DNA from: Mesocentrotus franciscanus
Taxonomy: Eukaryota > Echinodermata > Echinoidea > Camarodonta > Strongylocentrotidae
DNA: 64,000 bases
Assembly: GCA_037976565.1 (NCBI GenBank)
Contig: CP137670.1
Location: 19,703,744-19,767,743, forward strand
Direction: 5' to 3'
In this document: in pieces, positions 12,511 through 26,212 of the stretch
Layout of the letters: the number at the start of each line of letters is the position of its first letter
Position numbering within the stretch: the first letter of the stretch is position 1
Notes under the pieces: generated by a model
Databases searched by the model: none
What the model saw: only the letters and a program-made list of their open reading frames with translations
What the model was told of the DNA's origin: nothing
Translations under genes and position numbers: made by a program

Positions 12511-12894
12511 TTACAAAAGAAAGCTCTTCGTATCATTTGCCTTTCTCATTTTCGCTCTCATACGGATCCTCTTTTCTTTTCAAATAAAATATTGAAAGTT
12601 AAAGATCTTTATCTCTTTCAGTTGGGCCAGTTTATGTAATCTTATAATAACAACATGCTTCCTTTCGTTTTTGATGATATGTTCACCCTAAATAAATCCT
12701 CTCATAAGTACCCAACTCGGCATTGTAATGACCTTCATCTACCTTTGCTGAGAACCCTTCTAGCTCAAAACACGTTTATTTATACAGCCCCAAATTTTGG
12801 AACTCTCTTCATAATGACATTCAACTTGCCCCCCTTTAATTCATTTAATAGGAAATTGAAATTGTTTCTTATACTTCCTTACGATACAAATTAA
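12511..12894 (+). mobile_element. Non-LTR retrotransposon ORF2 tail (copy B), interrupted
   Basis: Same fragment as 5484-5867. A single T-to-A change after GQFM creates an in-frame TAA ending at 12639, with the frame otherwise conserved to 12894. Block A has an intact TAT codon at this place. Confidence 0.8.
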
Positions 12895-13829
12895 TATCAG
12901 TGCTTTGTCAAATCATGTCTTGCCTTCTTTAAATCCTTCCCGTCACGTCTTTTTTTACGCTCTGTATGTATCTTACTATGATTACGGTCGCTACCCCTGC
13001 AGTATGCACATCGTGCTCCCTCTCACTCTCCTTCCTTCTCCTCTCCACCTCTCCTCTCCTTTTCTTTACTCTTCACATATGCAGCAACATTTTCTATTCT
13101 TCCATTTTCTCTTTCCTTGCTTTATTTTCTGTTGTCTTATGTATTTTGTTATTATTATTATAAATTTATGTCTTATCTGTCAGTCGTCATTATCTTTTTT
13201 CTTTTTACCTTTCCAGTGTTCACTATATAAGTGTCGTAACAAGTTTTTCAAATTACGGATTTATAATTGTATCATTATTCTGCCACTTTTTGGTAATCTA
13301 TGTATATATAAATTCTTTTTTTTTAAGTCAATATATTTACATGTTACAAAAATTATGTTTGTCAATATTTTGAGGGATCCACATTTTACAAGCTCTGCTT
13401 TTCAGTGGATCCCTCCATTTCCACAGGGTTATCTTGAAAACTTTATAAAAACATTATACTGGATATTATTGTATACTTTCTATTTCACAACTCTAAACCA
13501 TGTAAAATGTATTATCTTATTGAATATTGAATTGTATACTGATTTCTTGTCAAATTACTGTTCTGTTGGAAATGAAAAAATAAATAAACTGAAACTGAAA
13601 CTGAAAGTATGGAAGAAATGGAAAGATTTGTAGTCCCATAATACACTGTTCTGTGTGCAGTGCATGTGACTTTCAGCAGCATTGAGTCATATAATTCCAA
13701 GACATCACACTAATTACTACGTACTGCAATCAGGCCTCTCTTTGCTTCCAGATGGGCTATCTCTCTCATTTTTTTCTTCTTGGTGTTGTTGTTGTTATTG
13801 TTATTTTGTTATTGTTATTGTTCTTCTTC

Positions 13830-14150
13830 ATCTACCTCTTCGTCTTATTCTTCTTCTTCTTTTTCTTCTTCTTCTTCTTCTTCTTCTTCTTCTTCTTCTT
13901 CGTCTTCTTTCTTCTTCTTCTTCTTCTTCTTCTTCTTCTTCTTCTTCTTCTTCTCTTCTTCTTCTTCTTCTTCTTTCTTCTTCTTCTTCTTCTTCTTCTT
14001 CTTCTTCTTTCTTCTTCTTCTTCTTCTTCTTCTTCTTCTTCTTCTTCTTCTTCTTCTTCTTCTTCTTCTTCTTTCTTCTTCTTCTTCTTCTTCTTCTTCT
14101 TCTTCTTCTTCTTCTTCTTCTTCTTCTTCTTCTTCTTCTTCTTCTCTCTT
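13830..14150. repeat. Long (TTC)n array (copy B)
   Basis: About 300 bp of TTC triplets with phase slips at different places from block A and a TCG variant near 13900. Confidence 0.97.
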
Positions 14151-14928
14151 CACAGTCTGTGTCAAGGCACGATGGCAAGAACCCAATTTGAGCTTTAATA
14201 TGACAGAAATAAAGTAGGAGTGCCTGGTTGTCATCATGCATTATTTATGCTCGCTGGTTTATTGTGAAGCTCCCATTATGAGTTATTGTCTCATCATCGC
14301 AGTTGAGTGCATTTTGCTTCGAGACATACATCACTCGAAGCGGATGTGACAAAGCTTAAAGGGAGTGTAGCATGGCAAATACTGGTTAACGCCATCACCG
14401 TCTACTTTTGGACACCTGCACGTAAACGAAGGTACTTGATTAACGGTAGTCAGCGACTTAATCTCTACTTGGTCAGCGCGCGCTAGCGTTCGCGAAACAG
14501 ACCGAAGTTCTCCTCACGCTGCGGTTTCGCGTATGTTGCACGCACGTGAATGCTGCGGTCGCGTCGTCCGTAGTCGTATTACACCCGATTGGCCCCGAGT
14601 AGGGCCACGGAAAGACACATAGTCTCGTCATACTACACTCCCTTTAAATACACATAGAAGTGGGCTCTAATGAGGAATTTGACACCATCCGGATGTTTAC
14701 CAAATAACAGGTATTGTCAATCACAAAGAGTGGACTTCACTTTTATGCCAGACAGGTCTTGTGTACTGTGCCCTAGTCTACAACCGCATGGAATTATCAT
14801 CATATATAACAAATTTCCTGACCCTCGAGATATAGCCAAGTTAGAGTATTTTCTGGTGGGACCACGGGTTTCATTGATTCAGGGACCTTTGCACACCCAG
14901 ACACATTATTGGTAATTCAAGCAAATTT

Positions 14929-15216
14929 GGGGGTGCTTCACAAAGGCTAAGATCGACTTTAAGTTGGACTTAAGTATAACAGGCTGTTCATGCCACTGTT
15001 TGCTCTTACCATTTACTGGCATTTGTCGTTCAAGGGACGTACAAATCGTGGTCTCAAATCTACAGAGTTTACATGTTTGGATAGTTCATTATTGAAGGAA
15101 AAATATTATCTAAAGATTATAATTAGAGACCAATGGGGATAGCAACCAATGGCATGAATGGCCCGCCATACTTAAGTCCAACTTAAAGTCGATCTTAGTC
15201 TTTGTGAAACACCCCC
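14929..15216. mobile_element. 288-bp long inverted-repeat element, copy B
   Basis: Block B counterpart of 7923-8210, with the same GGGGGTGCTTCAC...GTGAAACACCCCC ends. Confidence 0.88.
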
Positions 15217-16422
15217 CTGGTGTCAGTAAATTATGATGCAATACACATGAACACTGACTATTATGCCGCTTTAAAGGAAACCTCACCTCAAAGAATAAGT
15301 GTAGGTATGATGACAGATGAATTGTATTGCTGCCTATTGATCTACACTATTCCTTACGAAAACGTACAAGATATATACTCTTAGCGTGATGTAATTTCAT
15401 TTAGCATAGCATGGATGCACAGCCATTTTCTTGATAAAATAAAAATGTACCAGGCGCACTTGTATATGTATCACGCACCAAGCTCTAGTTGACATTTTAA
15501 TTCAGCAACAAACTGATACGTTTCAATGAGGGAAAATCACAACTGATAAGGTAATATAATATTTGATGAAAATAATATAATATGGGAAAAATCATGACTC
15601 ATTTTAAACTCCTAAAATAAAGCTGTTTGAAAATCGTTTTAGTTTATGCAAAACCTTTAAACCAGAAGGGTAAAAATTTGTAATGCGATTTACTTTCTAA
15701 CAATTATAGTACAATACCTGTATCGTGCTGAGAAATTGTACATTATGCTAAGAATATTTTGCTTTATTCCTTCATATTTTATTCAATCGAATAGTATATC
15801 AATATGTCAGTTATTCTCTTTCTCTCTCTCTCTCTCTCTTTCATTTTCTTCCTCTTTCTCTCTTTCTCATTTTCTCTCTTATACATAATATATAATGTGA
15901 ATCTAAATACCTTTCTTTTTTGGGCAATTTTCATCTCCTCTAGAGGTTGGACATTTTCCTTCTAAGTTATTATTATGTTGTTTTTGTTTTGCGCTATGAA
16001 CGTATCCTTAAGATTGCCTTTAAAACAAATACGTGTAGAATAGCAGGAAGTCACTTCCTGACAGTTCATTATTTATAAGTGGTAATCATTGCTGGGACCC
16101 CATTACGAATTCAAAGAAGCCATTAGTGCAGTGGGGTGCATTCTTACTTGCACGTCTACTCAAATAATACTTAATCCGAAAATGCCCTAGCTTAAAGGTT
16201 TACCCCTTGGGAAAACTCAAACGTGTCCTAGTAGTTGAAATGGGAAGGTGGTTTCGTATTTCAGATCGGTCTATTCCCAATATGCTTTACACTTTTTTCA
16301 TTTTTTTAATTATTTATATATCATATTATACGCTATTTCTATATCCCCTTGCCCTTTCGTCCCTCTCTATATTCCTCTTTCTTCATTTCTCTATTCAAAT
16401 TCGATTTGTCATTTCAATAATT

Positions 16423-17970
16423 TTACAAATCTGGTTGTCTTCTTGTTGTTGTTCTATGCTCTTGTCCTTTTCCCCCAATTTTCATCTACTACTTGTATTA
16501 TTTTTTCTATCCTTGGCCCCTCTCCCTCTCCCTCTCCCTCTCCCTCTTTCTCCCCCATACCTCTTTTCTCCTCTTTCTCCCTCGCTCTCCCCTCTCTCCC
16601 CTTCTCTCTCTCTCTTTATCTCCCCATCTCTCTTGCTACGCCTCCTCTTCCTTTTACATGTATATCTAAAACTCATATCTCATTGAACTATTTGTTTCTT
16701 GAGACTGTATATAGCGCTGAACGTAGATTTAGCTCATAATTCAAAATAGAACTTTTCTAAATTAATTTTACTTTTCCCAACAACGTTGAATTGATATTTC
16801 CTAAAACTAAAATACTCCATGTGATTTTAATAAAGACGTGATGACGTAATGAGCTCGTTAATGTGCGTGTTGTGATGAAGATATTCGGTTAATACTAAAA
16901 TCGATACATGAAATCATAATTTCTTCGTGAAGCCAAGTAAACCCATCTTCCGTAACAATATCGAGTCTAATAGGTTTGTATTAAGTTATTTTTAATTACT
17001 ATATTCTATCTCGAAGTTTTTTGATAAAAATTAAAGAGGTTTTCAAAAATAAGAAGAAATAGAACGAAAATAAACAGACACAAGTATAAAAAGATATGTT
17101 CAATTCATGATGAAAAAAAATAATTCTATTAAGTATTAAATATCAATATTGTCAATTAGGCTGTGTGTTATAATATTTCATTTATCGTGATGTTACAAAT
17201 CTGGTTGTCTTCTTGTTGTTGTTCTATGCTCTTGTCCTTTCCCCCCTATTTTCATCTACTACTTGTATTATTTTTTTCTATCCTGGGCCCCTCTCCCTCT
17301 CCCTCTCCCTCTTTCTCCCCCATACCTCTTTTCTCCTCTTTCTCCCTCGCTCTCCCCTCTCTCCCCTTCTCTCTCTCTCTTTATCCCCCATCTCTCTTGC
17401 TACGCCTCCTCTTCCTTTTACATGTATATCTAAAACTCATATCTCATTGAACTATTTGTTTCTTGAGACTGTATATAGCGCAGAACGTAGATTTAGCTCA
17501 TAATTCCAAATAGAACTTTTCTAAATTAATTTTACTTTTCCCAACAACGTTGAGTTGATATTTCCTAAAACTAAAATACTCCATGTGATTTTAATAAAGA
17601 CGTGATGACGTAATGAGCTTGTTAATGTTATGTTGTAATGTAATGCGTGTTGTGATGAAGATATTCGGTTAATACTAAAATCGATACATGAAATCATAAT
17701 TTCTTCGTGAAGCCAAGTAAACCCATCTTCCGTAACAATATCGAGTCTAATAGGTTTGTATTAAGTTATTTTTAATAACTATATTCTATCTCGAAGTTTT
17801 TGATAAAAATTAAAGAGGTTTTCAAAAATAAGAAGAAATAGAACGAAAATAAACAGACACAAGTATAAAAAGATATGTTCAATTCATGATGAAAAAATAA
17901 TTCTATTAAGTATTAAATATTAATATTGTCAATTAGGCTGTGTGTTATAATATTTCATTTATCGTGATGT
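16423..17970. repeat. ~775-bp tandem direct repeat, two units
   Basis: Unit 1 is 16423-17192 and unit 2 is 17193-17970. Both start at TTACAAATCTGGTTGTC and both end with the word AATATTTCATTTATCGTGATG (17172-17192 and about 17949-17969). Unit 2 has a shorter CCCTCT run and a small extra TGTTATGTTGTAATG segment near 17627. No gene. Confidence 0.88.
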
Positions 17971-17971
17971 T

Positions 17972-20900
17972 TATACACAATCGTCATTGAAATATATATA
18001 AAAAGGTAAATTCATATTTACATTAAAAATATGCAAAAATGAAATACAATTTCTTTATTGCGAATGTAATACATCTAAAGAAAAGGAAAAATGGAAATTC
18101 AATTACCTTTGAATGGCCAGTCATAGGCATTTAAACATATTCAAGCAGGGCGGGCGTTATTGCTCCACGCGGAAGGTTTCACATCAGCGCTATCCACAAG
18201 TGTTTATGAGGTCACCAAAACCTCGTTAGGTATTTACTGACTAACAATTCCACATGTATCCAGCTAGCTTTACCAGGCGTTAAATTCATTAAATACAGTT
18301 TGTAGACTCAAGTTCCGTGGTGCCAGCCAGTCGCCTTAATTTAAAGACGAAGTTTAAACGCCGGCATATAGTACGTTGTCTTCGTGCGATATGAACTCAC
18401 TCACTATCGCATGCGAGTGTGTGTGCTTCGCATCCCTGCTACATAGTCAATGCACACACAACTCAACACGCACTTTATCAATTTGTGTATATGCGTGTGT
18501 ATGATGCTAATGTATGTTATTCAAAGGCATCCGCATGTGTGTGAACATGTTGAATAGGTGCGCGCAGACGTAATTACATTCATAATAACCATGCATTTCG
18601 GGGCTCTATGAGACGTGCGTACTGGTATTACAAGAATGCGATACAGGTGCGAGCAATTTACATCGCCAATGGGAATTTCATCCAATTGAATTGCAGATGC
18701 GTCTGCATGCACGTGACTGGCGCTCTAGCTTCTGATTGGATGGTACGAGTAAAGAGACGAGAAATTAGGGCGCCTCTCTGTCATTTTTGTCGAAGTAGAG
18801 GGGGTAGGTTATATTCTAGGAAAGTAACAAACGCAGTGAATTCGTTATACACAAACGCTACGTGACTGACACACTTTCCCCTTTCCTCTGTTTACATTTC
18901 CGTGCAATTTGTTTTGTTATTTGATTGCAAATTGTCTTCCTAAACAAATCCTAGTTTTTCATTTAATTGGTGGAGATTAAAGCATAAGCAGCTATCCCTC
19001 AAATCAATGTAGCCTAAATGACTACAAGATACGGCCAAAGCAGTTTTAATAAATCAATAAGGGCCTACAAAAAAAAATAAATAAATAAATAAAAAATAGG
19101 CCTGTTTCATATGACATCAAGATTAAAATTAAACGAGATTTCTTTTTAAACTAAACATAAATATTTTCCTTGACAAAATGTACAAAAAGATATAACCATC
19201 TGTGAATACTATACAAATCCAAATAATAATCATCTTATGACAACAATGTAAACGATTATTATCATACCAAAGCACTTATTAATCGCAATATTACTGCGGT
19301 CATTGGATTCTATCATAGTAAATTGTATACAAGATAAAACGCATACCTGATTTGGGGTCATATTGTGTGTGTCCCGAACAGGATGATAAACTATATGATA
19401 TATGAATATATATAGGCACATAGAATGCGATAGATCACCAACTTAAATTAACACAATGCTGAACGATCAGTAGAGACAGTGATGGTTAGAGAAAGATGGT
19501 ATGAAAAGGAGAACATTTCGTGATTTAAAAAGGTGAAACCGTTAAATAGTAGCTCAACGTGGAGAAAATAAAAACATTATGGTAATGTTTAGATATTCAT
19601 CTAATTAAACTCTAGCCAATGTTTAAAAATCAAGGGAAAATTAACACACATCTTACTGATTAAATCAATGCCATTGGTAAAAACATTAGCAGAAGCTGAT
19701 ATTGAATATTTGATGAAAATGAACATGCCTACACTGTGACGCAAAACTGGCATACAGACAAAATAATCTTTTAAAAGCTACACTCACCTGAAAAGTACAA
19801 TGATAATGACATGGCTTCCATCCACAAAGACCTTCCAAACGCATTGAATTATTAACCTTTCTCAAACGGTGGAATCACAAGAAATGAGCAAGATAAATCT
19901 GGGTACATTCAACTGCTACACCAAAACATTTGTATTTTTAAGGGGAAACCCTAAAAGGGTTTTGTATATACAAACAAGAGAAGTGTCAATATTTATTTTA
20001 GTGTTTCCTTGTACCTCCATTGTTCGGTAATCTGTATTTACGTAAAGCGGTAAGCCTTTTAGTGGGCTATGCCTCCACAACCCTCCTACCCTCCGTCAAA
20101 AAGTAATAATGATAATATATGAATAGGCATTCAACGCTGCTTAAAACAAGAATACCATTTCTGAAAATAATTTTATGTGAGTATATACAGGGTAAGAAAA
20201 TAATGTAACCTATGTATTTTTACAAGTTAGACTCTCAAGAACTCTTTAAAGATCACATTGAATAGTGTTTATGAAGGTGACATTACAACACTGCATTTAT
20301 ATCACGGTATACCAATTTAAGCTTTGTGTACACTATTTTTTTTGTTATTTCTTTCCTTGAATATGAAGTTGAACTTTGTCTTGATATCAAATTACGTGCA
20401 AACTCTCCGTCATTTCTGCCGATTATACTTCTTCCTCTCACTCTCTTTCTCTCTCTGGTTTGAAAAAAAACAACAACAACATTGTATCCTTTTGTTTTCT
20501 TTATTGTAAAACACATACTATATACACCGACTGCTTTATGATTGATATGGGTTTGATCACGATTGACAAGACAATCACATGATTTCAGAGAAGGGCTAAC
20601 GGGGAATATCCCCACGGTTTGAAAAACAAAACGATCAAGATTAAAAACAAACATGGCGTTTAATTGTACACGTAGAATACAAACACAGCAAGGACGAGTG
20701 TACCGATTTCTCTGAACAAAAAAAGAGCTCGAGGTGTTTTCTTACAAACGCAATGCTTTGTCTCTTGCTCGTGACGTAGATCCCATGAAGGCCAAATAAA
20801 AGTTTCCAGTTTATCACCCCCTCCTCTTTCCTGTGGTTTTCAGCCTGCCTCAATGTTTTTTTTTTAGTATGTTATCCTGAAATGGAATAAACCACAATTC

Positions 20901-23062
20901 GAAGACATTTCAACAGTGGGATAGATAAAGGACATCGATAATGCAATATACCTTGTTTTTCAGCCTCTTTAAAGCATGTTTAAATGAAATTTGAATTAAC
21001 ATAAACATTCGTATTACAATTGAGATTTCTTTGTACAGAAAACTATCAAAAGCATCTATTAAATCCCCTCTTCCTAATGTTCGTAAAATGGGGACAACAA
21101 ACAAGGAATCAATTTTATTTGTCCTAACACATATAATTTCCTCCTACCTGAAAAATCATCATGATGGTAGTTACTCTTCTAAAGGGGCAAAGCGTATATC
21201 CTTTAAAGGTAATGCAAAGTTTTGGGAAATTTTGAAATTGGATGGATAGTAATTCTTTAAATTTTGATATATTTGGATGCCCCTTTGGATGTATTATAAG
21301 CACTAAAAAATTTAGCCCCTAAAACAGTTCTGCTTTCGAGCAAATTGAATAATCAAAATTTACCGGTGCACACACACACACACACACACAGAGTCATGAG
21401 CCTGGGGATTTAATGATAAGGGTTTATGTTACGCCTTATTTTATTTTCGTGCATGTCTATATGCGTGGTATAATCGGTTTATTTGAACGCATCTCAATAA
21501 GTATAGTTGCTAATATCCAACACCGGCATTAACTCCACATAGATAATATTTTTTCATTTAAAACTCTAAAGAAATAATCGTACTTGCTGATGGTTTGTTC
21601 ACATAGAGGTTTTAGTTTCTCACAAAGCTTGTAAGTGAACAAAATGAATCAGCATGTTGCGGTAATCGAAGGCTGGTAACCATAAAGTGTACAGATCACA
21701 AGCGATCTAGAGGGGCCTTGGGGAGCTCAAGCCTCGCTCCCCCAACAAATTGGTTATAAATGATTTTAAAGCGAGGTACATGACTAGAAAATTAAAGCAA
21801 GACGCCTCCCCCTTCCTTTCAAATTATTCTGCTAGAACAGCGCCTGCTCCAGATTCAAATGGGTCGATTTACAGTTTTGTATATCTCCATGTGTTAACCT
21901 CTTTATCCCGTGAAAATCTGTCATTTTTCTGCAACTAAATGAAGTAACATTACCAATTCATTGTGAATATCATTTTTTTCATGACTGGTTTAATTTCTAC
22001 ATTTTCTGACAGAATCACACTAAAAGCGTTTAATAAGTGGACTAATTTAAATCAGGGCCCCGTTCATAGAACTTTTTATCAGTAACAAATGTCAATATTC
22101 CATAACTAATTGATAATAATGATAATAATAATAAAATAAGAAATAATAATAATAATATTAATGATAATAACAATAATATTAATATAATAAAATGTATTGT
22201 TTACCCAAGGTAGCCTCATCAGTTTTAAAACTGTTCACCTGAGGGCGCTGCAATCATAATAATAGCCGAGCTACCATGATAAGGTGCTCAAGCATTCAAG
22301 GAATTTCTTCCTACCGGGTACCTGTTTATTACACCTGGATGGATAGTTGCAAATGTAGATTAATATCTTGCCAAAGGAAATTGTTGCCGTAGTGGGACTC
22401 ACTGTGATTCAATGTACTTAACAGTCTAGTGACGTATCAACTACACCATGACAACTCAGTTTAATAATCAAATGCAATGATTCCAGTACATTATACAAGT
22501 CGTTGTGACTTCCTATTGATAACAGGGCTTATGAATCAGGATGATGATATAACGTGGTCCGCATTCTTTGACAGACAAGGGCATACACACTGATTTACGA
22601 CACAAGGAAGAACAAATCTGCCATATTTGAAGAAAGATTGTTGATTTTATTTGTTCACATAATTATGAAAGCAGTATGGTACTTTTGACCCGCATTCGAA
22701 AAAAGGTAAACCATAATTTATACAATATCTATAAGCAACAACATGAAATATAACTCTTGGAAGACACGTACTTACCAAATTTTTCAATATCTGAATACAT
22801 TAGAAAAATAATGGCGCAGCTCCATCAAAGCACATTTTAGTTATAACCTTTATTATTAAACCCTATTTAACCTTTGGCCACGGATTATCTCATTTTCATA
22901 GACTTAATACAGGTACCACGTGGTTCCGGCCAGCAATGGGTCTATAAAAAAGAACTGTTTTGAGATACTATAAGAAACTGATTAATTCGTATTTTTTCAG
23001 GAAACCTGTAATATATGAAAATATCATTTTGTACAGCATTAAGATGAATAAAAATCTGTTCC
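17972..23062. other. 3' flank of RASEF, no recognised gene
   Basis: AT-rich sequence with an (AAAT)n patch at about 19070-19095, (CA)n at about 21369-21391 and an (AAT)n-rich patch at about 22115-22200. A dispersed repeat follows (CCAAGGTAGCCTCATCAG, also near 53200). I found no splice-compatible terminal exon for RASEF here; the short ORFs are not supported by any motif. Confidence 0.45.
22115..22290. repeat. Dispersed repeat with (AAT)n head, copy 1
   Basis: An (AAT/ATA)n run is followed by GTTTACCCAAGGTAGCCTC and CACCTGAGGGCGCTGCAATC. The same succession appears diverged at about 53155-53275 (GTTTACCCAGGGTAGCCAC). Confidence 0.7.
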
Positions 23063-23066
23063 TTAA

Positions 23067-23810
23067 CCCTAATAAGGCCGGGGCCATCATGGCCCCCTCC
23101 GCAATTTTTCTGATTGTTCGGAAACGCATATGGTTGACGCCCCGCCGCTTCATGACTTTATTCTTTCGAGTCTTGCGCATCTTTTAAAACAATTTTTTGA
23201 AAATCGGACCTACCGTTACAAAGTCACGTGACCTTTTGTCTTTACATGTCGGCCCGAAAATCGCTCATTTTCGTGATTTGTGTACAAAACATATGGAAAT
23301 ATCATTTTTCCTAAAAGAGATAAAACATTGGTTATTTGGTCTTGTTTAAAGTTTAGGTGTTTGTTTTGGGGGTCAAAATAGTTGAATTATAGTTAGAAAT
23401 AAAATAAAACAACAAAAACAATGAAATACATAAGTTAAAAAAACAATGAAATACATAAGAAATTATCAAAACAAGAGATAACATAAGGAATAACGTGGCT
23501 CTTCCAATTTTTTTTTTGGTATTATTATTCCAAATGGTCTAACAAATATATGTAGTGGAAAAGAAAGCTTAAATATGAAGAATATATGATTTATGGGTAA
23601 AAATATGAATTTTTTGACCTTATTTGCATAATTTACCATAAATATGCAAATGAGTAATTTTTCAAAAATTGAAATTACTATAGTATTCTATACACTTCAC
23701 TTGACATGCATGCAAATTTTCGCGGCGATCGGCCGTTTCACGGCCGAGATCTTAGGGGGCCATAATCCCCCGGCCGTATTAAGAACTCAAATAGCCCGGC
23801 CTTATTAGGG
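23067..23810. mobile_element. piggyBac-type non-autonomous element (744 bp)
   Basis: Flanked on both sides by TTAA (23063-23066 and 23811-23814). The terminal inverted repeats are CCCTAATAAGGCCGGG and CCCGGCCTTATTAGGG. A TTAA target duplication together with CCC...GGG termini is the hallmark of piggyBac transposons. A subterminal inverted GGGGCCATCATGGCCCCC / GGGGGCCATAATCCCCC pair adds secondary structure. The interior has no transposase, so it would depend on an element elsewhere. Confidence 0.85.
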
Positions 23811-23814
23811 TTAA

Positions 23815-25992
23815 ACTGATCAAAATGAGATTTATTATCTTTTTTGTTTCTGTTGATAATTCAAGTCTCGTGTTCATGGAGTTGTGCCCTTATTCTCCCA
23901 GTATTAATTCATACGTTTACATAGTTACGTGAAGTAGTCAGAATTTTCGAACAGGCCTATTATTTCTACTTAAATACACTTACATCATAAGTTGAATTTG
24001 TCCTCCGCTTAAATTCTTTCAATGGTAAGGCACTTTTTAACACCTTTTATGGTGTTGAAATACTGCACGAGTTTATAAAAGGTATCCTGCCTGATTCTTT
24101 ATATATATATATATATACATATATATTTCGTTTTGGTTGTTGTATGCTGGAAAATGTAAGTAAGCTATTCTTCTGTCATTTCAAGTGGTAATATTAAATT
24201 TGGCCTCTTATTCACATTATTCTATGCCTCTCTGTTGGTCGCAATTTAAGCTACCACTCGATAAAAGACACGACTAATTGTTATAACCTATCTTATGGCA
24301 AAAATGTCAAAACCGATTGGTAGAAATAACACAACGAATTCGAAGTCGATACTTAAATACGTTATTTACACTAGGTTTAAATGATGCGTCGTCGATTCCT
24401 AGTGAACTGAATGGCAATTATCAACATATATAGACAATTAGTTAGTACCAAAACACCAATGATTTGTTTGTCAATATGCCATTGATTCTTTAGAAAGGCA
24501 CAAACTGAAAGTGATGCTTAAGTGAAAACTATCTTACTTAAATGGAAGCCCTGAAAAATATTCTATACGACAGCAAATTAAAATGAACATATCTATTGCT
24601 TGTTTATATCAGGAAAACTTATTGCACTTATGATTTTTACACTTTCTACACAAATGAACCTTCTTAAATCAATCAAAATATACACAATACATTCCACATT
24701 TTTATATACATGCTGTACATATTCACTGTAAAAACAATATAGTGATTAATTACCCACTTTAGTGTTACCTCTATTATTCATTATCTTTAGCATAAGAAAT
24801 AGGTCATTTATAAAATCGTCAAAAAATAGTTAATTTAATTTACAAAGATGACAAGTGAATAATGGTATACTCCCATGAGAACTAGTAGTCTTCTAAAATT
24901 GCTATTAAGATATATTACAATTCTATTAAGAATTTTAAGATAGTGTTCAAGCCCCTGTTGATGCATACAGATTTAACTTTTCAAAACATAGACGAGTCAT
25001 ATTTTCATTTGTTAGAAGTAAATGTTAATAGTGAACATGAAAGGTTGGGAAATATTTGTGTACACCCTGCTATCACAATATTGTCATGTCGCAAATACAA
25101 TAACAAGCAATGAAAGTAAAATATCAAGTGCACTTAAGTTAGGCATATAATGCTGTACAGAAAGGTGGATATTCTTCAATGCTAACACATTTTCCCACCA
25201 GCTACACCCTGATATAACACGATGGATCTGGTATTGATTTATGTAGTGTAGACAATAATTGTATTCCGTAGAGGTTGCAATGATTCAAATGAAGAAACAT
25301 ATGATCATGGTGTAAATGAAGAATAGATCGTTTCCACTTCACTTCACTTTATAATATTTCCCTTGTAATTATGCCGGCACAACATACACAACAATGCGAA
25401 CTAAATTTTTACATGAATACGAGGAGGCGAGTAAAAATCAATGGATATAATCTACTAAGTCAGCTTAAAAAAAAAATAGCCAGGGTATTTCCACATCTAA
25501 AAATAAGCCTTTTCATAAATTATTCAGAATTAATGATTTTCCTGGAATAGATATATATAATGACACTCGAGTTATTCAGCCCCTCTTAACAATAAGTATT
25601 TGAACACTTTGAGTTTGTTTACTATATTACTTTCCATTTATGTAAGGATCAAAAGATGACCGATTTGAAACATTAGTAATTACCCTGTGTTTAGTAACAT
25701 GCGACTTAATATCTACAAGAAATAACAAGAATAATATATGGTATAACTCCGAACTAGATGGAGCCTTATGGCTAAGATATATAGTAAACAACTGAATTAT
25801 TCATACCCCTTGTCAATTTGATGGTTTGAATGTCTTTCAATAACTCATGAATGAAAGGTGGACTGGTTGAATTTATCGGCATTTGTTAAATACTTGTAGA
25901 TGTAAGCTATAACATGTCACATTCTCGGAAACATAAATCGGGACTAATCATTTCTTTTCTTCAAATACTCACAACATTACAAAACTCGGTAA
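23815..25992. other. Non-coding AT-rich spacer
   Basis: A short (TA)n run lies at 24099-24125. No gene, RNA or named repeat is recognised. Confidence 0.5.
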
Positions 25993-26212
25993 AGGTATGA
26001 ATAATTCAGTTAAGTAATGAATAATTCAGTTAAGGTATGAATAATTAAGTTAAGGTATGAATAATTCATTTAGGGTATGAACAATTCAGTTAAGGTATGA
26101 ATAGTTCAGTTGAGGTATGAATAATTCAGTTAAGGTATGAATAATTCAGTTAAGGTATGAATAATTCAGTTAAGGTATGAATAATTCAGTTAAGGTATGA
26201 ATAATTCAGTTG
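25993..26212. repeat. 20-bp minisatellite, eleven units
   Basis: Unit ATAATTCAGTTAAGGTATGA repeated with exact 20-bp spacing from 26001. Units 1, 3, 4, 5 and 6 carry one or a few substitutions and the last five are essentially identical. The unit has no dyad and there are no spacers. Confidence 0.96.

Larger units (their letters stand above)
10652..17171. repeat. Block B of the ~6.5 kb direct duplication
   Basis: Base-for-base counterpart of 3608-10151, offset by about 7.03 kb. Most differences are one-base indels in homopolymers, repeat-length changes and sparse substitutions. One substitution places a TAA in the LINE tail. This level of difference resembles two alleles more than an old duplication. 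Confidence 0.9.

Noticed and set aside
20641..20853. Possible RASEF terminal exon (acceptor TTGAG|G, RQAENHRKEEG...)
   Set aside because: Phase fits but the acceptor tract is poor, the frame does not end in a Cys motif and nothing resembles the family tail.
24013..24089. Possible short RASEF terminal exon ending KKCLTIERI
   Set aside because: Phase fits, but the acceptor is AT-run derived, the Cys is not in a prenylation position and there is no family similarity.
25993..26212. CRISPR-like regular repeat
   Set aside because: No spacers between units and the genome is eukaryotic; it is a minisatellite.
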